Origin: Pseudorasbora parva
Lineage: Eukaryota > Chordata > Actinopteri > Cypriniformes > Gobionidae
DNA: 64,000 nucleotides
Assembly: GCF_024679245.1 (NCBI RefSeq)
Contig: NC_090174.1
Location: 15,331,350 to 15,395,349 of the forward strand
Direction of reading: 5' to 3'
A program made the translations under genes and the position numbers. The stretch's first letter is position 1. Each line of letters opens with the position of its first letter. Of this stretch, positions 12,399 to 25,572 are shown one piece after another. The notes beneath the pieces were generated by a model, which was given only the letters and a program-made list of their open reading frames with translations, had not been told where the DNA came from and searched no databases.

Positions 12399-12659
12399 GG
12401 ATGCCACAATACTCAATATAATATTGAACCATTCGGTACGGCATTCACGGTTCAGTACGCGCTTAGGAATTGTGTGTTTTCGGTTTTGCATTTAATTAAT
12501 TTCTATTTCTTTTCGTTTGAAATATTTATCTCAGTTTATTTCGGCTCTGTTTGAGTGTGCCTGTAAGTCTACACGCTGATATGAGCAAATATCCAATCAT
12601 ATGCACTAAAGTTAGGGGTGTTTAGCCGCGCTTTAAAGCCTTGCTGGTTAAACATTTCT

Positions 12660-13079
12660 GTTATGGGTACAGACTGACGGAGACAAGAAGTGAGTTAAGC
12701 AGGTTTTATTCTGAGCACCAGTAGAGTGATAACAGTGACCGAGTGTTGAAGTGACTTCTCAGTGATATCTTCGGTGGGGCTTGGAGAGACTCAGGAGGGA
12801 ACGATGGAGAACACGGAACACACACACACGCTAGACACAGGAGATCGCTGGAGACATGGAAGCAGACGTGGAGACAGGTAATTCTCTTCAAGGGAGTCCG
12901 TAAGGTAAGCATAACCGGTCAGTACCTTTGTGCAAACGAGACTGGACAGTGACTGGGTGCGTGTGTGTGTCTTGTGCTACTGGTGATGGGCGTGGTGATG
13001 TGCATCAGGTGTGCGTGATTAAAACTCAGGTGAGAGTGATCGTGGAGTGTCTGTGACGTGGGAGCCTGGCGTGTCTTTG
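12660..13079 (-). repeat. LTR-like fragment (Gypsy type, orientation uncertain)
   Basis: The arrangement (AGCAGGTTTTATTC, then GGAGACAGGTAATTCTC, then CATCAGGTGTGCGTGATTA and GATCGTGGAGTG) parallels the LTR-like sequence at 63480-64000. I cannot see both ends or a target duplication, so this is a weak call. Confidence 0.35.
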
Positions 13080-13656
13080 ACAATTTCATTGGCGTTTTAC
13101 ATGATAGTAAGGAAGGTGAGAGGGCTGTGTATCGGAGGGTGAGGGAAAGATGGAAGGAGTACATTGTGGAACTGATGAATGAGGAAAATGACAGGGAGAG
13201 AAGAGTTGTAGAGGCAAATATTGTTGACCAGGAAGTAGAAAGTGTTAGCAAGGGTGAAGTTAGGAGAGCTTTGAAGGGGATGAAGAGAGGAAAGGCAGTT
13301 GGTCCTGATGACATACCAGTGGATGTATGGAAGTGTCTGGAAGAGATGGCCGTAGAGTTTTTAACTTTAGAGAGTGAGAGGATGCCCGAGGAATGAAGGA
13401 GAAGTGTTTTGGTGCCGATTTTTAAGAACAAAGGAGATGTGCAGAGTTGTGGAAACTACAGAGGTATTAAGCTGATGAGCCATACAATGAAGTTGAGGAT
13501 GAAGAGGAAGACCAAAGAGGAGATTTATGGATGTAGTGAAGAGGACATGAAGGTAGTCGGTCTGAGAGAAGAGGATACTGAGGATAGGTCTAGATGGAGA
13601 AAGATGATTTGCTGTGGCGACCCCTGAAGGGAACAGCCGAAAGAAAAAGAAGAACT
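13080..13656 (+). pseudogene. RTE-clade LINE reverse transcriptase, internally deleted
   Basis: The plus-strand frame around 13085-13396 reads ERWKEYIVELMNEEN, then GEVRRALKGMKRGKAVGPDD, the N-terminal reverse transcriptase region of fish RTE LINEs. After a stop at 13396 the adjacent frame continues VPIFKNKGDVQSCGNYRGIK and MSHTMKL. It then jumps to the extreme C-terminus (EEDMKVVGLREEDTEDRSRW, CCGDP), so most of the catalytic domain, including the YADD-type site, is deleted. It ends with the usual GGCGACCCCTGAAGGGAACA and AAAGAAAAAGAAG tail at about 13656, a normal RTE 3' end. It is an insertion inside the long-inverted-repeat element. Confidence 0.85.
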
Positions 13657-14129
13657 ACATGAAACTAGAGGGGAACAAACACTACTTTAATTTACAGCCC
13701 GCACATTCATACTTACCCTGTTACTACGAGAAACTAGAGGGGAACAAGAGCCACTTTAAATTACAGCCCTCTGATTCTTACGTATACTGTAACTACAGGG
13801 ATAATTACCCCTTAATTAAAAAATACTTACTGTATAAATAATTTGATAAATTTCCTGATAGTTACCCCTTTATTCCCCAAATATTACATATTGTTCCCTT
13901 ATACCTACAAGTACTTACTTTATAGTTACACCATAATTACCAAAAGTTATGCTGTAAATTCACTTGAATTATGAAGTACTTTCCGGGTCGTAATCTAAAG
14001 CGCTACCCTTCATTTTATTGAATGAGCACTTGTAGTGTACTTCGAAACTTAAAAGTATTAAACTATATTTTGTAGATAAAGTAATATTAATTTAATAAAA
14101 TTCCACTTAAAGCAGTCAACCATAGATTT

Positions 14130-14830
14130 TCCTCTTTGTCGCCATCTCTGTTTGAAAACTGCAATTGCAGGTATTTGCGGAATAATCAACTTTATGTGAT
14201 TTGTGCTTCGGCACAGCACAGCGCGGAGGAATTCAATGGTGTGAGGAGAATGTGCGGCTGTCAGTCACCACGCTGGTGTGTGTGGATTCTGTCATTAGGA
14301 ATCACAGATTCTACTGTTTGAAAGTATGACCGACATAAGAATGTCATCTGAACCAGTAAGTAGCTAACATCCATTTTTGCTATGTCCAACTAAGGGGAAA
14401 AAAGCATTGCAAAAAATCGTGATGATTAATCTAACGATTGTTTATCATATCACGTCAAACCATGAAAATTATACTTTTTCAAATTGTTAATGTTAACATA
14501 ACTACTACTACTAGTGTAACTACATTTAATCAGTTTTAGGGCCACTTAGTTCAGTTTTCATATCTGTGCAGTCTAATTTCTAATCGTCATATACCCACAA
14601 ATTAATGTTAAGTAGAGGTAAATAGCTCCCTCTCATAGGTCGCACAAAATAATTGATATTTACCATAATGCACAAAGCAAAACGAGAAAGGCACAACAAA
14701 GAAAACTCTGTAACTGCCTGAATTAAGCGAAGATGTGCTAATGTTACAGTTCTGTCTAATTCAAGCATTGAAATGTCTTACCTGTCCAGCAGGGAAAAAA
14801 AGCTGTAAAAGCCCTTCAAAACACAGAGTT
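14130..14830. repeat. Dispersed repeat shared with 50650-50895
   Basis: Blocks such as GCTGTCAGTCACC near 14260 and AAATGTCATCTGAAC and ATTAATCTAACGATTG near 14340-14440 recur in the same order at 50680-50850. The element type is unknown. No coding capacity is seen. Confidence 0.5.
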
Positions 14831-14838
14831 CATGCCAC

Positions 14839-15115
14839 TGTTACATGTATGCCTGTCTTGTCTCGGTTAGTTTAGCTTGTATTTCTCCCCTGTTCAGTTA
14901 ATTAGTCATGTCAACCACCTGTGCCTTGTCATTCACCTACTCCTTGTTATCCTGAGTTATCCAGTGTATTTAATCCCTCAGTTTGCCCTCAGTGTTTGTC
15001 GGTACTCGTTTGTATGTAACTGTGGTTCGTGTTTCCCTGAGTCTATGATTAAAATCCATGTTTCCTGTTCTCCTTCGTCTCTGTGAGCTTGTCTAAGATA
15101 CACAATTCTGTAACA
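14839..15115 (+). repeat. 5' LTR of gag-only retrotransposon
   Basis: Ends TGTTAC and GTAACA form a short inverted repeat. It contains an ATTAAA polyadenylation-like signal at about 15048-15053. The following bases GAAGTACCGACC occupy the primer-binding position. A similar GAAGACCGGACC follows the LTR at 46300-46646, but I could not match it to a tRNA. Confidence 0.93.
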
Positions 15116-15168
15116 GAAGTACCGACCGGCTTTTTTTCCTTTATTTTTGTTTGTTACCCCATCTTCCC

Positions 15169-16371
15169 ATGGCCCTTCCCGACGTACAACTCATTTGCCT
15201 GGAGCAGGAAGACTGCCCGCTGGAAGCACACACCCAGGACTTTCTCCAGCTCACGTGCCTGTCCCGTTTCCCGGACCGCTCGCTCAGTGTATTTTACTAT
15301 GCCGGCCTGAGCGAGCGATCGAAGGCACGCGTTCCAGTGGGTGGTCCAAAGGAAGACTTTGTCGCATTCGTGGAGTGGGTGCTGGCAAACAACAACTCGC
15401 TATTGACCATCTGCCCCGCTGAGGAGGACAGCGGTACCAGCCTCACTCCACCACTGCCAGAGACCAGCCAACCACCACCAGCGAATAATGCAACAGAGAA
15501 GTTGCACGAGCCCACCACAGACTGTGGGGACCGGCCACCGCGGATGACGAGCCCGTACCAAGGACAAGGACGGAGGGTGTCATCGCCACGGAGCCTGGAC
15601 CATCAGCAAAGGTCTGACCAGGTGCCTGAGCCGGCAATGCCGAACATCGCTGAGGGAGTCATTGTGGAGTTTGAGGGCTGGGAGGAAAGCCCCACCCACA
15701 ACACCTCCACGGTGGATGAGCTACAAGAGGTCCATGGCAGTCACACGGACAAACTGAGGAAGGTATGCAAGGTGGATTTGATCAACTTTTTTGGAGAAGT
15801 CCTCCCTGTACCCCCTGTCTCTCTAGTGTTCTCCGAGCCTCCAGCGTCTCCAGTGTCGCCAGCATCTCTTGAGAGTCAAGAATTCCCACCCAGCCTCCCT
15901 CTCCCACCTCCTCAGTTAGTCCACCCCTCAGTGCCTTCCTCGCTGCTGCCCTTCCGCCCCTCTGCGCCATCGACATGCTGTGTGGGGAAGCCGAGTGTCG
16001 TCTGCCCTCTGGTCCACCGTCTCAACCTCGGGGGCTTGTCATCACTGCAGGGACACCTCAGTCTCCAGGACCATCTGCGTCGCGGGGGCTCCTCGGCTCC
16101 ATCAGAGGCTTCTCCGTTGGTCATCCCCAGGGCATCTTCATCCTCCCAGTCATCTCCTCCGTGGCTCCTCCCACCATCCACTCCGCCCTGGGGCCTCGTC
16201 CTGGCTGGTTTCTGGCACACCATCCGGCTCCTGCTCCTGGCTTCCCTCTGGCTCCTCCCTTTCCATGTCTCTCCCTGGCCTCTGGTTTCCCCTCTGACCC
16301 TGTGTACCACCCCTGACAGTCGGTTTTGTGTTCCACGCCTTCCTCCTGAGCCCCCACCCACCCTCCTCTGA
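15169..16371 (+). CDS. Gag-like proline-rich protein of LTR retrotransposon (400 aa)
   Basis: The ORF starts at the ATG of MALPDVQLICLEQED; an upstream in-frame extension lacks a better start. Residues 1-85 form the only folded-looking part (LEAHTQDFLQLTCLSRFPDR, then FYYAGLSERSKARVP and EDFVAFVEWVLANN). It resembles the capsid-like N-terminal segment common in fish LTR-element ORFs, with a helical LxxF pattern. The remaining 300 residues are rich in Pro, Ser and Leu with no zinc knuckle or protease motif. The frame is open end to end, which argues the protein was recently functional, probably as a particle-forming or RNA-packaging protein. That role is inference from position. It could also be a degraded fusion with a chance open tail. 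Confidence 0.75.
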   Translation: MALPDVQLICLEQEDCPLEAHTQDFLQLTCLSRFPDRSLSVFYYAGLSERSKARVPVGGPKEDFVAFVEWVLANNNSLLTICPAEEDSGTSLTPPLPETSQPPPANNATEKLHEPTTDCGDRPPRMTSPYQGQGRRVSSPRSLDHQQRSDQVPEPAMPNIAEGVIVEFEGWEESPTHNTSTVDELQEVHGSHTDKLRKVCKVDLINFFGEVLPVPPVSLVFSEPPASPVSPASLESQEFPPSLPLPPPQLVHPSVPSSLLPFRPSAPSTCCVGKPSVVCPLVHRLNLGGLSSLQGHLSLQDHLRRGGSSAPSEASPLVIPRASSSSQSSPPWLLPPSTPPWGLVLAGFWHTIRLLLLASLWLLPFHVSPWPLVSPLTLCTTPDSRFCVPRLPPEPPPTLL

Positions 16372-16417
16372 TGTTATGTCACGGCGCGAGGACGCACCTT
16401 TCCAGGAGGGGGCGTAA

Positions 16418-16694
16418 TGTTACATGTATGCCTGTCTTGTCTCGGTTAGTTTAGCTTGTGTTTCTCCCCTGTTCAGTTAATTAGTCATGTCAATCACATG
16501 TGCCTTGTCATTCACCTGCTCCTCGTTATCCTCAGTTATCCAGTGTATTTAATCCCTCAGTTTGCCCTCAGTGTTTGTCGGTACTCGTTTGTATGTAACT
16601 GTGGTTCGTGTTTCCCTAAGTCTATGATTAAAATCCATGTTTCCTGTTCTCCTTCGTCTCCGTGAGCTTGTCTAAGATACACAGTTCTGTAACA
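16418..16694 (+). repeat. 3' LTR of gag-only retrotransposon
   Basis: Same length and ends as the 5' copy, with 9 substitutions between them. It is followed directly by the GCCAC duplication. Confidence 0.93.
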
Positions 16695-16699
16695 GCCAC

Positions 16700-17500
16700 C
16701 TTTAAAAGCCCTTTTTATCCTTGTTTTCGCATCGGCCAGTTGAAGTCTGTTTTTTTCTTTAGCCACTCTGAAGTCTGAAGACTTTTGCATTTTACAACGG
16801 GTGAATCACCAGTTGTCACTGGTGATTGTTGTTTGAACCTTTTTGGATCCGCTATCAAATTAATGGCTGGTTATGTACTTGCTCAAATTTATTTTGGATA
16901 ATTTTTAACCCAAAAAAGTTACGGACCGCAGGTTTAAGTTTTATTAAAGATAATAGACTTTCTTGTTTATGAGTTGGAACGGATGCTGGAGCGTGCTCAT
17001 GGACTGGACCGTACACTGGAATGGGCTCATGGGCTGGAACGAACTCTGAAGAGGGTTCATGGGATAAAGAGGAGTCTGAAGTGCAGTCTGCAGTGGGCTC
17101 ATGGGCTGGAACAAACTCTAGGGCAGAGGCTGGAGCCATCTGGACTCTGGTCAGGGGCTGGAACCTCAGGCAAAGCATCTTGGACTCTGAAATTTCACAC
17201 ACTGGAACGGACTCGGGAGATGGAGAGAGCGGATGTGATGATTTGGATGCAGATCGACTGAGCAAGAGTGCATACAGATATATTGCTCCATTGGGCAGTT
17301 GTTAGTATCCCAGGGCAACCTGGAGTACAAAGTTTCTTCCAAGCCTTCATGAAAAATCTCCATCCTCCAAGTACACTGTTGAAGCCAGCTCCAGAAATTC
17401 CTCAGCGTACACTGCAATGGGGTGGCCATATCTTGGGTAAGGAAGAACAATAAATCAATAGGACGGATAGGCACATGCTGTATGCTCTGTTAATGGTCCA
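16700..17500 (-). other. Degenerate repeat-coded stretch, possibly old gag-like remnant
   Basis: Between about 16970 and 17180 the plus strand repeats GGGCTCATGGGCTGGAAC with decay. On the minus strand this reads EFVPAHEP-type peptide repeats in a 136-codon frame. Similar peptide repeats occur in the gag-like tail at 46927-47560. No LTRs or protein domain are clear. Tentative. Confidence 0.35.
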
Positions 17501-18015
17501 ATCTACTGTAACAGAATTTGGACCCAGACACTGATGGTGGAACAACAGAACAGTTTATTTTGCATTTAGAGCACAATGGAGAATCAGGTAGTTAGACCAT
17601 ATAGTTCAAATATATTCATGATAGTGAAGAATAGTGATATGACTTTCCTTTTGTTGCAGGTGCAGTAGAATGAGCAGGACAGCTGATAGGAGGATGGATG
17701 CACACACCTTGTCTCTTCGTGGTGAGTATTAAAGGTAATCCTTACATTGAAAAGCAGACTGGAGACATGAGACACATAGAAAGGGGATAACTTGCTGTAA
17801 ATCCATACAGGAAAACAGGAATTAGTCCACTACATAAAAATTAGACTGGACAATGATGTGAGATTAGATGTATGCTTTTAGCAGGCTTGATGATGGTGCA
17901 GATGAGAAATAGGTTCGGGTGATGGCTGAAGGGGGGCAGGTGAGATCAAGGAGGGATTCTGGGAAATGTAGTGATTGGTGACCAAACTGGTGGCCGTTAG
18001 ACTTTCATTATTATG
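17501..18015. other. LTR-like or unassigned sequence
   Basis: TGTAACAGAATTTGGACC and AACAGTTTATTTTGC near 17507-17565 recall minus-strand Gypsy LTR ends, but no partner LTR or duplication is visible. Confidence 0.25.
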
Positions 18016-18475
18016 GCTGAATCCCAAATGGCACACTTCTATGCACTTTCGGTCTTGTGGACTTACAATGGCCATACACATGTCTGTTAAGTCCTGCTAT
18101 GGTCCACGAAACTATAGGGTGTCCCATTCATCATTTTAGGTTTTAGCAGCCAATATGTGTCCTCGATTCACACTTCAGCTGAGCCCGGAACTTTGTAAGC
18201 TACACAGAGGACTTTACCCGGCAGTCAAAGCGGCATTGCGCCACAAAAGGTTGAATTAGATGTGCTTATTATTCTGTAGAGGCGGAGTTTCGCAACAGAT
18301 GACATCTAGATGCGCACACGACAGTTTGCTGAGCCTGCTGTCTATAAAAGCTTTTCTTTGACTAACAGCTCTTTCAGCTCTGAAACTTACAGGATATTCT
18401 TATATTACCATGACCTTTTATACATCAACTGCTCAAGGGAAAGTTGATTTCTCAATTCATCACCTCTTTAAGTAT
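18016..18475. repeat. Dispersed MITE-like repeat, shared end with 50896 and 55980-56115
   Basis: The stretch TCTATAAAAGCTTTTCTTTG, CAGCTCTGAAACTTACAG and GGGAAAGTTGATTTCTCAAT near 18340-18455 recurs at 55981-56100. Its terminal part recurs inverted at 50896-50935. It ends with an imperfect TTAA-type terminus. The CCCAAATGGCAC block near 18026 also recurs at 44335. Confidence 0.55.
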
Positions 18476-19375
18476 ACTCTCTAATAAATAGCCTACTCAT
18501 TTTAAAAATATATCAGTGCATATTTTTTTCACAGAAGTTGCCATTGTCAAGGCATGACCTACAATGTCAGTAGGCCTATTCAAACTTAACGTATAATTGA
18601 CATGTGGTTTTGCAGATTTTGGTCTATCCTCATTTAAGTATAAAGAGCTCAAATACAATAATATAGGAGGTGTTACCAAGATGGCCGCCAAATGAATTGA
18701 GTTACCTTTGCTATAAGTTATAAATGTCATTGTACTATAACACAACATTCTTTGGTAATCATTTGTCTTTTTCAATACCTCTGTTATTCTTTGTGCTCTG
18801 GTCTGGTCTAGGAAAAAGGAAAGCAACCCAAGGACTGTTATGTAAAGCCAATCCCAACACAGGCTGACCACAGCTGGTATGTCTTGCATAAGAGTCACAG
18901 AAAGTGGTGAGAGTGAGCATTGCCAATCCAATGCCTACCCAAGCTTTCCCAGGCAGTGATATCTCCTGCCGCTGCCCAGATTGGATTAGCCCTGATTGAG
19001 GCTGCTGTCCTGATTACTGTAAAGTATAGGACAGAAGGAGGTCACTCAGATTTAGAGCTTAGTTCATAAAAAATGTGTATATGTAATACCTGGGTCAAGT
19101 ACTACAGTATGTCTGCTGGAAAATATACTAATCCTCCATAGACCACTTTAAGGCTTTAACGTTACACTTTCAATGGAAAATCAAGAGGCAAACATCAGGG
19201 TGAATTCTCTAAATGGCTGTGCTACACTATTATGGACACATTTAATATTTAAAATGACTTTCACCACACATCACAAAAGAAGAAGGCTATTCCCAAGATC
19301 TACCGAAAACCAAGGATACGGTCTCAACTTGAACAAAAGGTTCAGGTTTCAGACACGGACTGGGTGCTACATGTA
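18476..19375. other. No recognisable gene
   Basis: A 144-codon minus-strand open frame (18497-18931) has no domain I recognise, no credible splice context and ordinary AT-rich composition. I do not call it a gene. Confidence 0.4.
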
Positions 19376-19391
19376 CAGCTGTGGCCAAAAG

Positions 19392-21129
<1,738 letters not shown>

Positions 21130-21401
21130 GCCAAAAGTATTGGCAATGACAAATTGTGTATTTCAGTGTGTTTGCTGCTTCAGAAGTAGGATTATTTTTC
21201 ACATATTTCTATGGTATACTGAAATCAATGGTATGCATTTCATGACTTTTCAAGGCTTTTTTGGCAAAAACATTAATATATGTGTGTAAAGAGTCACTAT
21301 TTACAATGTTGATCCTTTTTCTTTATTACCTCTGCAATTCACTCTGGCATGTGGGATATCAAAAAAAAAAATGTTTGAATCCATGTCACACCACTCTTAT
21401 A

Positions 21402-23352
21402 TCAATCAATCAATCAACTTTATTTACGCTTTATAACGCTTTTACAATGACGATTGTGTCAAAGCAGCTTCACAGTGTCAAACAGGATAATATTGCAACA
21501 AAATTAGATTTGTCTGTACAGTTGTTCTGGAGAAAACAGTGATGTTATCAGCTTATTTTAATTTATCATATAGCGACAATGTTGGCAGATCTGTATTATA
21601 GTTTATAGAATCAACCAAAACCCAATTCATAAACTGTATTTGTATAATTAGTTGAATAACTTCGATCACAATTTTAGTGTCCCCAACTGAGCAAGCCAAG
21701 CCAAAGGAACCAAAACTCCATCAGGGCATGATAGAGAAAAATAAACCTTGGGAGAAACCAGACTCAGTCGGGGTGCCAGTTCGCCTCCGGCCTATTAACA
21801 CACCGCGTATGATTATTATTCTGGCAACCTTACAGGTCAGAAATCATATTAGATCGGAATATTCAAAATTTCAGGATATCACGGAAGAGACGGGTTTATT
21901 GGATGGTGCGTCAATTACACAAGAGTATGAATACATGAAAGATCGGAATTATTGCGCCGGAGACGGGTTTTTTGAGCATGACGTGCCGGTGAGGCAAATT
22001 CAGAGGAGACACCAACTGACACGGTCACAGCAGACACTCCAGGATGCGTTGTTCATGTCCAGGCGCAGGTCCACCATCCGATCCCCACATGGCCCAGATC
22101 CAGGATAAACCTCGGGATAAACAGAGAGAATAACAATAGCGTAGATGCCACTCTTTGTATGATGTAACGAGTACATCAGGTGTTATGGGAAGTGTTCCTG
22201 GTTCCGGCTGACCTAGTTAATGCAGCCTAACAATCAGTCAATTGATTTGAATAATGTAAGTTAAAAGTGTTCTATGTGTATGCCATAGTAAAGAGATGTG
22301 TTTTTAGTCAAGATTTAAACTGACAGAGTGTGTCTGCTTCCCGAACAATGCTAGGAAGACTGTTCCAGAGTTTAGGTGCTAAATAGGAAAAAGATCGACC
22401 GCCTGCAATTGATTTAGATATTCTAGGTATTATCAACCGGCCAGAGTTTTGAGACTGCAATAGACGTGATGGAGTATAATGTGTTAAGAGCTCGCTTAAG
22501 TACTGAGGAGCTAAACCATTTAGTGCTTTGTAATAAGCAAGATTTTAAAATATATGTGATGTTTAATAGGGAGCCAGTGCAGTGTTGACAGAACTGGACT
22601 AATATGATCATACTTCCTGGTTCTAGTAAGAACTCGAGCTGCTGCATTTTGGACGAGCTGGAGTTTGTTTATTAAGCGAGCAGGGCAACCACCCAGTAGA
22701 GCATTACAATAATCTAGCCTTGAGCTCATGAACGCATGTACTAACTGTTTAGCATTTTGCATTAAAAGCATGTGCCGTAATTTAGATATATTTTTAAGAT
22801 GGTTGAATGCAGTTTTAAAGATGCTAGAAACGTGGCTTTCAAATGAAAGATTGGTATCAAAGAGCACACCCAGGTTCCTCACTGACGACGAGGGCTTGCA
22901 GTCATCAAGTGTTAGACAGTATTCCCGGTTACAACTTGTGGAGTTTTTCTGTCAAATAATTAAAAAATTCAGTTTTATCTGAATTAAGTTGCAGGAAATT
23001 ACTATTCATCCAGTTTTTATATATCAGCTATGCATTCCGTTAATCTTGTGAATTGGTAGGTTTTGTCAGGGACTGAGGAAATATAGAGCTGAGTATTGTC
23101 AGCATAACAATCAAAACTAACGCCATGTTTCCTAATGATATCTCCCAGTGGTAGCAAATACAGAGTGAAGAGCAACGGTCCTAACACTGAGCCTTGGGGT
23201 ACTCCATCCTGAACTTGTGATCGGTGTGACATCTCTTCATTTACTGCTACAAACTGATAACAGTCAGATAAGTACGATTTAAACCATGCCAATGCAGTTC
23301 CACTAATGCTAAAATAATTTTCGATTCTATTCAGAAGAATATCAGTGACCAG
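21402..23352 (-). mobile_element. LINE (L2/CR1-like), 5'-truncated, 3' part
   Basis: The minus-strand element runs from the middle of the reverse transcriptase (23352) through its C-terminal region to a long 3' untranslated region. It ends at about 21402 with a repeated TTGATTGATTGA-type tail. The 3' blocks (GGGAGAAACCAGACTCAGTC near 21749, TGTTATGGGAAGTGTTCCTG near 22182) match the LINE pieces at 8261-9225. 5' truncation is normal for target-primed insertion. Confidence 0.85.
22520..23345 (-). pseudogene. LINE reverse transcriptase C-terminal half
   Basis: From 23345 the minus strand reads LLNRIENYFSISG and AWFKSYLSDCYQFV. Next come the motif-B GVPQGSVLGPLLF and the motif-C site written YADN where YADD is expected, so a catalytic Asp is changed. 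After a break the frame to 22520 gives RNLGVLFDTNLSFESHV, SRLDYCNALLGG and LHWLPIKHHIYFKILL, the conserved C-terminal domain of fish L2-type LINEs. Stops and frame changes separate the blocks. It cannot encode an active enzyme. Confidence 0.88.
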
Positions 23353-25572
23353 GGGCTCTCCTGGAAACCCGTTTCCGCCACTAAATAAAACAATACAAAT
23401 TGTGACTTTTTATCTCAGATCTGACTTATTTTCCCTCACAATTGCAAGTTCTAAAATCAGAATTCTGATATATAAACTCATTTACATTCACTATTCATGA
23501 TGTATAAAATTCAGCAGGACCAGGCAGCTATTAGAATGTATTTGCATGAATGTATTTATTCATTTTTCAGATTCTTATACTTTATAGATTGACAATGGAC
23601 AATAAAATAAGTGGTTGCAACTCACCATGGTTCATTAATTTGATCTAACAGGCATAATTAGGATTTTGAATACATGAGATTCACCCTATATTTCTACATG
23701 CACATGCTTCGATGGGTAACTGCATTGAGCCCAAGTGAGGAGAGGTGATGCGCTAACAAGCACAGACGGGCACTGATGCTGATGCACTTACTCTGGTAAG
23801 TGGGGTTAAGTGTGTAGTGTATTATAGTAATACAGTGGATTTGTTGATCAGTGTCAGAAAGTGAATGAGAGAATAACTAGGGTTGGCGTTAAGACACGTG
23901 GGCCACAGCTGTGCATTTCATCAGCCTCCGCCTGAGCCATTAGTGAAAGAGGCTTTGATACCCTCAACACTAATAAGCCATTGTCAGATGAAGGACACAG
24001 AGGTGGAGGGTACGGATGATTTGTTGGCCAATTGAGTTCAAAAAAGCTTAACCTCCCAGTGACAGGGAAGTAGTGTGTTGTTAATGAAAAAGATAGTCCC
24101 TTTTAATGGGACCATCAAACACCATCACTCATTTTCATGTGCATTAAGTTAACTTTCTTAATAAAATGCTGACAGCTCATTATTATTATTAAAACAATTT
24201 TTTTTTTTTTTTTTACAAAAATGTACAAGACAAGGTTGGTAATGTGCCTAAAACTAAAAAGCCATTATAGAGATACAGGTTGTAATGGTAATTTGTTCAT
24301 GTGTAAAAGGCTCTTAACAGTGTAAGTAAGTCACATACATTTTCATCATGTTCATGTTTAAGTGTATCAATCTAATAAAATATGCTCAGCATATATTCAC
24401 ATTGTTGCATTCTAAAACTTTTTAAAACAAATTTGGGTTCAAAAAAACACTGGTAAAATATTTCACAAAACATTACAATTGCTTATTGTACTTGCGATTT
24501 TGCCTAATAGATATTTGAAACTTAATACTTTAAGCTTATTATTACTGTACAACATGGGGCAATTAATCAACATGTTTTATATATAAAACAGCACAACATT
24601 ATTTTTGTGAATACTGTTACGTACAAGTCACGGCATATAATAGCCATAGTTGTTAATGATTTCAAAAATAGAAAGATGAAATATATATCAGCCTGAAATC
24701 CTCTTGCTTGTCCAGACATATGATTCCTGCACATAAAAGTTTTTCATCAGACATTGTGACGGAGGACAGCAGGTGTTATTAGTACATTTAAGCTTAACAG
24801 CGAGGAATTACAGCTGTCACCTGCCAGATTCCATCTACGATGCTGAAACATTCTAGAAATAATGACCATGTCCTTTTCCCAGAGCTAGCACACAGAGTGG
24901 AGACGTGTCTATTGTTTCTGTAACCTAACTTCTTGTATATTTTTCCTCGCTTGGACATGTCAGGCCAAGCATTGCGTTAAGCATGTGCTTGTGTAATCCC
25001 CTGGTATGTGTATATTTGAAATAGTTTGGACCTCAGATGTGTGACTTGATAAGCACACACCCTTGAATGATTGAAAGTATTCCTTCTGTTGGAAGCACAG
25101 CTAATTTGGAGAGAGGGACAGTGCAGACAGAAGCTACAGGCTGCAGATGTTCTGTGATTATGGGTTAGTGCTGTAATCAGCTTGAGGAGGAAATTTGCTT
25201 TCCTTATCCTAGCACACTTATCTCTTTCTATCTTCCACTTGACCACTGTCCACAATTACACAATGGCTTTCAAGTTTTCTGTGTTTTTTTTATGACATGT
25301 GTAGCGCTTCATAATGCTTACATCACCTCATTTTGGATTAGTATAAAACATAAGGTAATGCATATAATATATTTTCTCTTTTAATTTAAATCTAGATTTA
25401 TCCACATTGGCCCTTCTCGAAAAAAATGCACAAGAGACAAATTTATGTTTAATTCAAAATGCATGGGACACACATCAGTCGATATATTCTACTTCCATGC
25501 TATGACGGTCACACTTATGTATCACAATCAATGTTTGGGAGTAACTAACTAAAATTAATTATACTAACTTAA
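23353..25572. other. No recognisable gene or repeat
   Basis: About 2.2 kb of AT-rich DNA that looks unique in this window, with only short open frames. It is a candidate for host non-coding sequence. Confidence 0.45.

Larger units (their letters stand above)
11978..14007. mobile_element. 2-kb element with about 300-bp terminal inverted repeats
   Basis: The left arm (about 11978-12290, beginning GGTAGCGTTTTAGATTACGG) is matched in reverse by the right arm (about 13660-14007, ending GTAATCTAAAGCGCTACC). Shared blocks include TAATTAAGGGGTAATTATCC and GAACAAGAGCCACTTTAA. Part of the right arm is duplicated (13660-13730 and 13731-13790). The interior carries a TA microsatellite, an LTR-like stretch and an RTE LINE. 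I could not define the target duplication. Confidence 0.8.
14839..16694 (+). mobile_element. Gag-only (non-autonomous) LTR retrotransposon, 1856 bp
   Basis: Two 277-bp LTRs (14839-15115 and 16418-16694) begin TGTTACATG and end CTGTAACA. They are flanked by a perfect 5-bp duplication GCCAC (14834-14838 and 16695-16699). Side by side I count 9 differences (about 3%), so the insertion is moderately recent. Internally there is one 400-codon ORF and no protease, reverse transcriptase, RNase H or integrase. A purine-rich tract (GGAGGGGGCG) lies just before the 3' LTR. Movement would need enzymes in trans. Relatives occur at 33423-34290 and 46300-47560. Confidence 0.93.

Noticed and set aside
15912..16361. 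149-codon minus-strand frame in the gag-only LTR element
   Set aside because: Antisense of the GC-rich proline-coding tail of the 400-codon sense ORF; such shadows are common in biased composition.
18497..18931. 144-codon minus-strand frame
   Set aside because: No recognisable domain, no start or splice context, and no supporting composition; chance ORF cannot be excluded.
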